From Amoebophrya sp. A120 (lineage: Eukaryota > Sar > Dinophyceae > Syndiniales > Amoebophryaceae), in contig CAJINV010000001.1 in NCBI GenBank assembly GCA_905178155.1, positions 12,321,832 through 12,385,831 of the forward strand: DNA of 64,000 nucleotides, given 5' to 3'. Both the position numbers and the translations under genes were made by a program. This document shows positions 56,867-64,000 of this stretch, piece by piece (position 1 is the first letter of the stretch; every line of letters starts with the position of its first letter). The notes beneath the pieces are model-generated. The model was not told the origin of the DNA, did not search any database, and worked only from the letters and a program-made list of their open reading frames with translations.

Positions 56867-57880
56867 AGGAGAAAAGTTGTTAGTGGCAGAGCGAAGCAGA
56901 AGTACTTCAGAATTGCTACACATGTAATTCCATCAGCCGTGTGGAACCAAGCGCCGTCCTGGTCCTTTATTCAATGTCCTCTCCAATTCAAATTCACGTT
57001 TTTTGAGTTTTTCTTTTTTTAAGTGTATCAACAATGAATGTGGTGTTACTAGTGTGTGACTAGCGGTCGAATTCCAGGCAGAAAGCCAGCGTCTCTCTGT
57101 CATAGTCAGTCCTTGTAAACGCAAAACCCGGCCTCGCTCGTCTTAGTCTTTTCCAAGTGCCGTGTGAATCTGCGTGCGCCGGTCCTGGTGTCTTCATAGT
57201 GTCTTCGCACCTGTGCGCAGTGCAAAGCCGAAAAAATGTCAAACTGAATTCCACCGCGTCGGATCCGGTGTCTTCTTGATTGCGAGCGAACCGATCTTTG
57301 ATGCAACCGTGACGGTAACCAACTGGTTCTGTGTGTATTGAAAAATGGTCACCATTTTCGAGAAGCTGTGTTTTGGTTCAGAAACCATCGCAAGGAAGTT
57401 GTAGATCGCGCGCTATCAGTATCGTCCCAAAGGCGAGGAAAGAGATTCTGAAGACTCCTGCTGTCGTCATTTCCTGTCGTTTTTTCGTGCACATGGCGTC
57501 TTGATCCGCCTGGCGCTCCTTTGATGAAGGTCCTAATCGTTGGCCTTTTGTCCTATCCATGCATGGATGGATGGTGAGTATTCACAACTTTCCACTTCTG
57601 CATAGAATTCGCTCGCTTCCAACAGCAGCAAAGACACAGGGCGAAGAAATAAGTTCATAGATGTGTTTAGTGGCTACAACATGTCGATCTGTTGTTCGAA
57701 AGTGTTTGCGCCAAATAGCTGCACCGTATGAGTGCAGTCTCTTATCGCGCTTCTGTTTGTTATTTCTGTAAAACAGAAAAAGCCCACAGCAGCTAGCCAT
57801 ATCGTAAGTAGTTGGATTTACATTTACCACTTAGAATGTAAAGCGAAAAAAACCCATCTAATCTTCTGCCAGCCGTGACA
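56867..57880. other. Intergenic, about 1 kb, no gene seen
   Basis: No domain-bearing frame. Includes the 3' UTR of the SUMO ligase gene and the leader of the next gene. Confidence 0.5.
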
Positions 57881-58712
57881 ATGCGCCAGTCATTTTCCAC
57901 CTCCGCGATCGACGCAGAGACCTCGCGAAGAGGCTTCGACCGCGCAATGGCGCGCAGTACCAGGGAGACTCTGCAGGGCGCGGACACATACTACAACATC
58001 AGGCCGAGGGAGCAGCAGCAGTATTCTTTTCCTTGGTTCTGACTCTGAGCCGCGGCCTTCCTTTTTTCTTTTCCGCTCAGCCTCAGTCTCGTTTTCTCAT
58101 ACAACATAGGCATGACGCAAAAACCCTCAGCATGAGGCGAGTTGAGTATCGTCCGACATCGACTTTGATGTAACTCATACTCCCTACAGGTACTACAGGA
58201 CACACTATGGCGATGCGAAAGTCGACGGCTGGCTGAAACAGATGCAGGAAGTGGAGGGCGCGCTTCTTGCTTCGGAGATGGGGAAACTGAGCGTGGACGA
58301 GAACAAGCAGCACAGCAGCAAAACAACGCAGGACGCCGCAAATGCGCAGCAGCCAAAGCCAGCAGCCGCGACCACGAGTAACGCCTATGCCGAAAAGATG
58401 CGCGTGTACATGCAGCAGCGAAAAGACCAGGAAGCGGAAAAGAAGAAAACGCAGGAAGCTGCCGCGAACAAACAAGCCAGCAACGAGCAGAAGAACGCGG
58501 AGCCGGCAAAAAAACCGGAAGAAGATGTCTCGTGGGGTGCTGGTGGCGACGACTCTTGGTGGGGTTATTCTACAACAGCAGCGGGGTGGGGCGACAACGC
58601 TCCAGGTTCATCTTCATCAGGCGCTGCTCCGGCTGCGGACGCCAGCGGGGAGTGGGACTGGTGGGGTAGTGCGGGAGACTGGTCCTCTGGTACTGGTTGG
58701 GCGGGAGCATGA
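57881..58712 (+). CDS. Small Trp/Gly-rich protein of unknown function, two exons
   Basis: Exons 57881-58020 and 58190-58712, with GT-AG intron 58021-58189 in phase 2. The product has 220 residues. The junction reads REQQQYYRTHYGDAKVDGWL, continuing QMQEVEGALLASEMGKL. The middle is a Lys/Glu/Ala-rich helix (MRVYMQQRKDQEAEKKK). The C-terminus has regularly spaced aromatic motifs: DDSWWGY, GWGDNAP, EWDWWGS, GDWSSGTGW. I do not recognise a family. Trp-rich tails of this sort can bind adaptor appendage domains, but that is speculation. Confidence 0.7.
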
Positions 58713-59057
58713 AAAGACTAAACTTTCACCTTGCTCATCGTATACGAATATATCAAAAAGTCATCATTGACTCGTGTTTTCGTTTTCGATTTAGTCTGAA
58801 TCTCAAAAGCGCACAACTGAAAGTGCAAAAATTAGGGAGCCATCACCACAAGACGATAGCCCAGCTCCTGCCTGTTCCTTGACTTTATCTCGTCTCATCG
58901 GTTCCAGTCGGTCGGAGGTAGCAAGGGGTGGCATATCTCAATTGGTAGCAGGATCGACCTCTTCCTGTGTCGCCTATCTTCAGATTATGTATTTTCTTTT
59001 TTGCAGCGCATTGACTAGGTTAATCCTCTGCCAGCCTCGGTTCTTGAAAAAAGAAGA
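58713..59057. other. Intergenic, no gene seen
   Basis: A tRNA A-box-like word (GGCATATCTCAATTGG at about 58929) occurs without a matching B box or cloverleaf. Confidence 0.5.
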
Positions 59058-61899
59058 ATGGACGGACCCACGAAGGTTATTTTCGCAGACGCTGGCAGCA
59101 ACACCTCGGTGGCGCAGATTCCGCAAAATGCAAGCTGGCCAAGCGTCATCAAGAGCGCCGCACTTTGGAAGCGCGTCCCTGTGTCGCTCATCGCGTTGCT
59201 GCCACTCGATCCGGACACCGGTGAAGAAGTTCCGGATGGCGAAACTCTCGGCCCCTCCCCTCGTCCCGTTGCTGAAGCTGGCGCAGAGCCAGAAGGCTCG
59301 CCGGAACAAGGAGACGAATCGAACCCGCCACCCACCGCAAGCCCCGCCCCCTACGCAGATTGGCGAGCTTTTTGCGAACAGAACTGCGAGCCTACTCTGG
59401 CGCATTTTCGTTGCCTGGTAAGGGACACCTCCGCTTCTTTCGTCGTACTGGACAAGAGACTACCAAATGGCCGTGTAGATTTTCGCGAGAGGCTACTGGA
59501 AGACTGCAGCACGGACCTCGATTTGCAGGAGAAGAATGCAGCTTTAGCAATGCCCGCGCTCTTCAGCACCTGCTTTTTTTCCGGGCGCGCCGACGAGTTT
59601 GCCTATTTCTTTCCTCACTGGGCCAAAAACATCTCTCTGATCAAGCAGATCTTGGAAAAATTCGACAGCCCAAACGAGCAGCGACGGGAAGGCATCGCCG
59701 CGTACGAGCTCGTGAGCGCGCTCGGCGCAGCGTTGGGAGGTGGTTCTGGTGTGAAACATGATACTTTGCTGGCTTCCTGGACCACCTGGCCATTGTTGTT
59801 CGAGTCGAAAAATGCCGGCCCAAAGCTCCCGCCCTGCAGTTCACAGATTCTTCTTCCTATTCGCATGGAAGCCTCCTGTCAAATTCCAGAGCAGCCTGAA
59901 GGCGATCAAAATGGTGCATCCGGGGGCACCGGAATACCGGAGAACATTGTGACGCAAGGCGGAGACACAGAGGAAACCAAGGTTGATATTGCTGCAATCT
60001 CGGAGAGGAAGCTGCGCCACGCGCTTTATGACCGCCGATTCAACTGGGCCGTCCCTTTCCCCGACACGGTCCTTGTTGTCGTCTGGTCATTCGAACGGTT
60101 CGCCCCGACTTTGCTGAGTGCGTTTCTCACGAACTACGTTTTCACGGTTGTCAGCGTCAATCTGAGCGACATGTCGGACCCAAATCCCCGAGTCATTCAC
60201 CAGCGCATGCGCCAAAACGCATTGGCGTGCCGACGCCCGCCGACTCCGCCGGACCCAGTGGGAGCTCGGTTTGCGGCGGCAAAGCGCGCTGAAGAGGACT
60301 ATGATGGAAGCAACGCACAGGGGATAATTTCCTCGTCAGTACCTAATGCAGCTGCGCTAGACACTGAGTCTGATGATTTGCTCTCAGATAGTGACCACGA
60401 AGGCCTTACGAAGTCCCCCGGCGTATCCTGAGTAAAAACGTCCCCACACCAGAGTTGTCATGCAAGTGTGCAATGACAGGGAACATTTGTAATGCGCAGC
60501 TCCATGAGAGGCATTTCCAATCGTGTTTTGGAATCTGTAATGCTATAAACAGGATCCGAAAGTGGCTTTCTCATGCGGCTTCTCTTGCCAATCAGCACTA
60601 CACTGCAGAGGAAAATGTGTCTTGCAGAGCTCCCAAAAGTTGGAGATTTGTGTTGCTAGATCCCCAACTTGACTATGGGGTGGGGACGTTTTTACAAATG
60701 ATACGGCGACCGACCGCGGTACGACGAAACGGAAAACTTTCGCGCATGGATAGAAGAACTTGTGAAGAAGGGGCCGCCAGACACTTTGAATTTTGCGGAG
60801 ACCGAATTCTGGAAGCGCGTGCAGCCGGGGGTGGAACACGACCGGATGTACGGTCGCATGGATTATCCACATGCTCCCACGGTTTAAGGATTGCAAATAT
60901 GAGTTTCCGTCTGGACGAAAAATTCACGCGTTTGTTGTCATGCAGCTCTTGCACTAAGCAGATGGTGACGTTCTGGATCTGGAATGCACGCAAAAGAAAA
61001 CTATGAGTATTCGCATTTCCGCAGGCGCAGACCTCTTAATACCTAGTGTTCCTCATGAGAACTACTTCGCTCTTTCTTTCCCAAGGACACTCTTGTGGAG
61101 CTGATGCGACACAGATTTTTGTCGTGTACTCGAGAGTTAGCATCCTTAGGCGAACTCCTCCGGACCCAGTGGTATCCTATTTGCAACGTATACGATTCCT
61201 CGCGCTACTATTTCTGCGCTGTTCGAACTACCTTCGCTCCACCAAGCCGCGCGCGCGCTTTTAAACCGGAGGCACGAGACGGGCGGCGGCGCCGTCCGCT
61301 ACCTCGGCTCACACGTGCTCGACGTCAGAACTTTGTTCCTACCAGACGCCTTCGGGGGATGGAGCGCTTTCTGTGCGACCCTCGGCTTGTCTCGTACGTG
61401 CGAGACTGCAAATCTACGCCTGCAGTATCGGCAACTCCTTGGGCAGATCGAAAATTTTCTCGGAACGCAAGGACCGAAGCAGACGTCGCAGAAACGGCAC
61501 GGATTCTGGATTACGGAAGTCGTCGCGCTCGCTGACAAGTTGCACCGACGCGCGCTGACCTTGCTTCTAACTCACGGGCTGCGCGACTTGACTAAAGCAG
61601 AGGAAGCCTTTTGCGATCTTCTCGCGTCTGTGAACGACGAAAATCGCCGCGCGGAGCTACTGCAGCACGTTGAAATGAAGAGCTTCAAGTGGGATAAAAT
61701 CGAAGGCGCCGCGCAGGACTGGTGTCGCTTTTGCAACATACAACAGTTTTGCAATTGGGAAAAGAAGATCGGGGACGACATTGCGGAAAGGCGGAGAAGA
61801 GCACGTATCAACGCATTCGACAATTGTGTTTGGCAGATAGTCACGTTCGATCTGTGGAAAGAAGTCGAACCGTTCATCTATGGTGTGAAGAAAGGATAG
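59058..61899 (+). CDS. Unknown protein, multi-exon, with introner IE13
   Basis: Exons 59058-60423, 60709-60881 and 61086-about 61280, then a further open stretch to TAG 61897-61899. The first join is across IE13, and the second is a GT-AG intron (60882-61085, phase 0). Not recognised. The first 450 residues look folded, with segments DWRAFCEQNCEPTLAHFRCL, FVVLDKRLPNG, FAYFFPHWAKNISLIKQ and TVLVVVWSFERFAPTLLSAF. After IE13: RYDETENFRAWIEELVKK and YGRMDYPHAPTDTLVELMRH. Past 61280 the coding-like frame shifts by +1 (GAVRYLGSHVLDVRTLFL onward) with no GT-AG intron visible, so the last part may need a sequence correction or an unusual intron. The C-terminus has WCRFCNIQQFCNWEKK, possibly metal-binding. 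Confidence 0.6.
60424..60703 (+). mobile_element. Introner IE13 (family 2), 280 bp
   Basis: Begins TATCCTGAGTAAAAACGTCC and ends with the inverse ACGTTTTTACAAATGATA. The inner inverted part is CCCCACACC and GGTGGGG. The direct repeat is CGGCG (60419-60423, 60704-60708). Removal joins LTKSPG to DRPRYDETEN in frame. Same length as IE2 with similar ends but a clearly diverged middle. Confidence 0.93.
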
Positions 61900-62820
61900 C
61901 TTCGCAGTCTGCACCTATTGGCATCGCAACTGCAACCTCAACTTGTAAGAAACGGAACGCCACCTCGCCGCAGAAAGGAGGATATTCGTGCGTCTGGTGT
62001 GGCCAGCACACAAAATGATGGTCCAGTGTGTGGTCTTTCTCCGTTGAATTCGTGATGTCCATGTCATATCGGTTTCAGTCGGTTGCACGGATGGCACCTT
62101 TTCAAGTGGTCCTGCAAATGTATTTCTGCCCTATGTATCACTATTTCTGTATTTGTCCTCTCTTTGAAGGTTCGTGTTGACAACTCTGGTTCAACGTAGA
62201 TCTTTACGGCTGTGAAGATGCTCTCTCCTGCAAGAATAGAATTGAATAATATGTACAGTCGCTGCGCCATTTTATTTTCTGTTCTATGGTAGCGATCATG
62301 CTCATGCAAAATGCGTTAAAGGCGTAGATCACATCCTTTGATGAAGACTTCGAATTCGTTGACACAGAGAAACAGTATAGTAAGTACTTTTTCCGACGTA
62401 GTTCTCCACCATATTCTAGCTACAACAGATCTTCTGCATGAATCGGATATCGATCGACGCTTCCTTCTCCTGCCACAAGCTAAAAGCAGGTTCTTCACAC
62501 AACGACGTACTTAGAGATAGTTCGGAATGAAGAAAGTAGTGCGCTGTGAATCTCTCCTGTATTGGTCCTGTATTTCTGTCCCACACTCACCACCAACGGT
62601 TGCGGCTCCGCACTGATCTTTCCCCGTAAACGAAGTTTCTAGCAAGCCTCAATTTCAGACAAGCTACTTTCAGTCATCGAATGAGCAAAGCGATTGTCAT
62701 CATGTTCAAAAGCAGGTATAAACAATGCTGGTGAACACCAACACTCAGTATAGCCTTCGCGAGACCGAAACACGTTCCTGGCAAAGCCCTTTGCCTACAT
62801 GGCGACACTGACGGCACCAG
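61900..62820. other. Intergenic, about 0.9 kb, no gene seen
   Basis: No coding frame with recognisable features. Holds the leader of the CCCH gene at its right end. Confidence 0.5.
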
Positions 62821-64000
62821 ATGCCGCCCTCTTCTTCCTCCTCCAAGCAGAAGAAGCCGAAAGTATGCTGGTACTGGAAACACGGAGAAAAGTGCCCCAA
62901 TGGTAAGAAATGCAAGTTCTTGCACTCGGAAGCTGCAGTGCCAACAGCAGCGCCCGAAAACGCAGCGGCGGCTTCCTCCGAGGGCGTGCCGGAAGATGAT
63001 TACTGGACAGAAGATGCACCAGTCGTTCACGCGAATGGCGGGGGGCCGCATGCTGCAACTTCCTGCAACGAGCAGCGAGTAGATCATCAGCATCGGGGAA
63101 GTGAAAGTGGGAAAGGACCTGCAAACATGGACTCAAATCGCCTCGACCGCCTTGAAGCGCTCCTCATACAGTGCAATGACATGCACGCAGCGGGCCTGGC
63201 GCAGGTGAATCAACGGCTAGATTACCTACTCGCTCGGGTTGAAGCACAAGAGAGCCGGGTTGACACGCTAGAGAAGTTTGTCGTCAAAGGATTCGAGAGG
63301 GTCGGCCGTCGTCTCCGCGAACTTTCCAGTGCTAATACAACGAGCATTAAAACCCAAGATGGAGCACCGCACGCAAAGCTAGTAGAAGCGCCGCCCCCCT
63401 GCCCCGCAAAGAATGATCGTTCACCTGCTCATCTCGGTTGTAATGCCCCCTGTGTAGTGAAGCAGGAAACCCCGGAACCGCTGCGCGTGCCCACCAAGAG
63501 TTGTGATAAAACTACATCCACTCCTGAGGCAAGTACACAGCAGGTGACTGAGACGCGCGTGAAGAAAAAGATTTCGTCGTCTACTGCCAGTAAATTTTTG
63601 GCTTTCATCCGCGAGGCCGGAGTACAGCTACAACCTAGCGACGAAGCTGCAGCAACAACGACCTCTCAGACTTCCAGCCCGAACCGGGAAACAGAGGTCG
63701 CAGCAACACGCGCTTCGACAGAATGCAGCGATCCGGGTACGGGACCGGTAGCTGGCTTCACTGAAACTCATGTTGGAAATGATGGGCCTAGATTTACTGC
63801 AGCCAACGAACTGCACCACGCGCAACTTCATACAATACATGAAGACGAATATGATGTGCAGCTACAACAGGAACAGATTGAACAGGACGAGTGGCAACGA
63901 AAGGCAAACAATTCAGAAGCAGACAGAGTCGAAGCACCGTTCACCCCGCCGCAAGAAATTGCTGAGCCGCCTCCTTTTTTTTCCTCGTCTTCCGTACATG
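62821..64000 (+). CDS. CCCH zinc-finger protein, partial at the window end
   Basis: The frame is open from ATG 62821 to the last base, at least 393 codons, with no stop. The start could also be an exon boundary, since CACCAG precedes the ATG. Residues about 15-36 read CWYWKHGEKCPNGKKCKFLH, a C-x8-C-x5-C-x3-H finger of the RNA-binding CCCH class. Residues about 105-170 form a coiled coil (LDRLEALLIQCNDMHAAGL, QRLDYLLARVEAQESRVDTL). The remainder is Ser/Thr/Gln/Pro-rich and acidic in places. By analogy with other CCCH proteins it may bind mRNA. The 3' end lies outside the window. Confidence 0.8.
   Translation, partial: MPPSSSSSKQKKPKVCWYWKHGEKCPNGKKCKFLHSEAAVPTAAPENAAAASSEGVPEDDYWTEDAPVVHANGGGPHAATSCNEQRVDHQHRGSESGKGPANMDSNRLDRLEALLIQCNDMHAAGLAQVNQRLDYLLARVEAQESRVDTLEKFVVKGFERVGRRLRELSSANTTSIKTQDGAPHAKLVEAPPPCPAKNDRSPAHLGCNAPCVVKQETPEPLRVPTKSCDKTTSTPEASTQQVTETRVKKKISSSTASKFLAFIREAGVQLQPSDEAAATTTSQTSSPNRETEVAATRASTECSDPGTGPVAGFTETHVGNDGPRFTAANELHHAQLHTIHEDEYDVQLQQEQIEQDEWQRKANNSEADRVEAPFTPPQEIAEPPPFFSSSSVH

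Noticed and set aside
58925-58965. tRNA-like start GGCATATCTCAATTGG
   Set aside because: No B box or cloverleaf pairing follows within 80 bp.

Overview
The window is eukaryotic nuclear DNA from a protist. Every well-supported gene reads on the + strand. Many have short GT-AG introns, and several are cut by small inverted-repeat introns flanked by target-site duplications. This combination, plus fairly close gene spacing, best fits a dinoflagellate relative, most likely a syndinian such as Amoebophrya, where introner elements have been described. The assignment is an inference: no rRNA, organelle gene or spliced-leader gene is present to confirm it.

Layout. 0.8-13 kb: one very large, low-complexity, RNA-binding gene (provisional model) ending in an RRM, interrupted by seven introners, with an eighth just downstream. 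13.4-16.6 kb: no gene seen. 16.6-26.5 kb: three intron-poor genes (an NPPY-type methylase-like protein, a PDZ-like protein and a 1753-residue protein with an FkbM-type methyltransferase domain). 27.3-33 kb: small genes (unknown, ubiquitin-like, CAP/SCP domain, AP-2 sigma, NHR-like). 34.8-37 kb: choline/ethanolamine kinase with one introner. 37.7-40.9 kb: two tandem GNAT-like paralogues. 41.5-44.7 kb: AK7-like flagellar protein with two introners. 45-54 kb: CinA-like/nucleotidyltransferase fusion, zinc-finger protein, coiled-coil protein and PH-domain protein. 54.9-56.9 kb: PIAS-type SUMO ligase with a 113-bp introner. 57.9-64 kb: a Trp/Gly-rich small protein, an unknown gene with an introner, and a CCCH protein cut by the window end.

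The most interesting system is the set of 13 introners (IE1-IE13) in six inverted-repeat families. All begin TAT and end ATA, and all are flanked by a 5-bp direct repeat (one copy imperfect). Removing the element plus one repeat copy joins open reading frames in the 12 coding cases. For seven of the 13 (and for IE9) the possible intron ends cannot be GT-AG. All families share internal copies of a TTGTCATGC-like word. One element (IE5) carries a 2.26-kb cargo with a 458-codon ORF, inserted at a site that is intact and empty in two sister copies.
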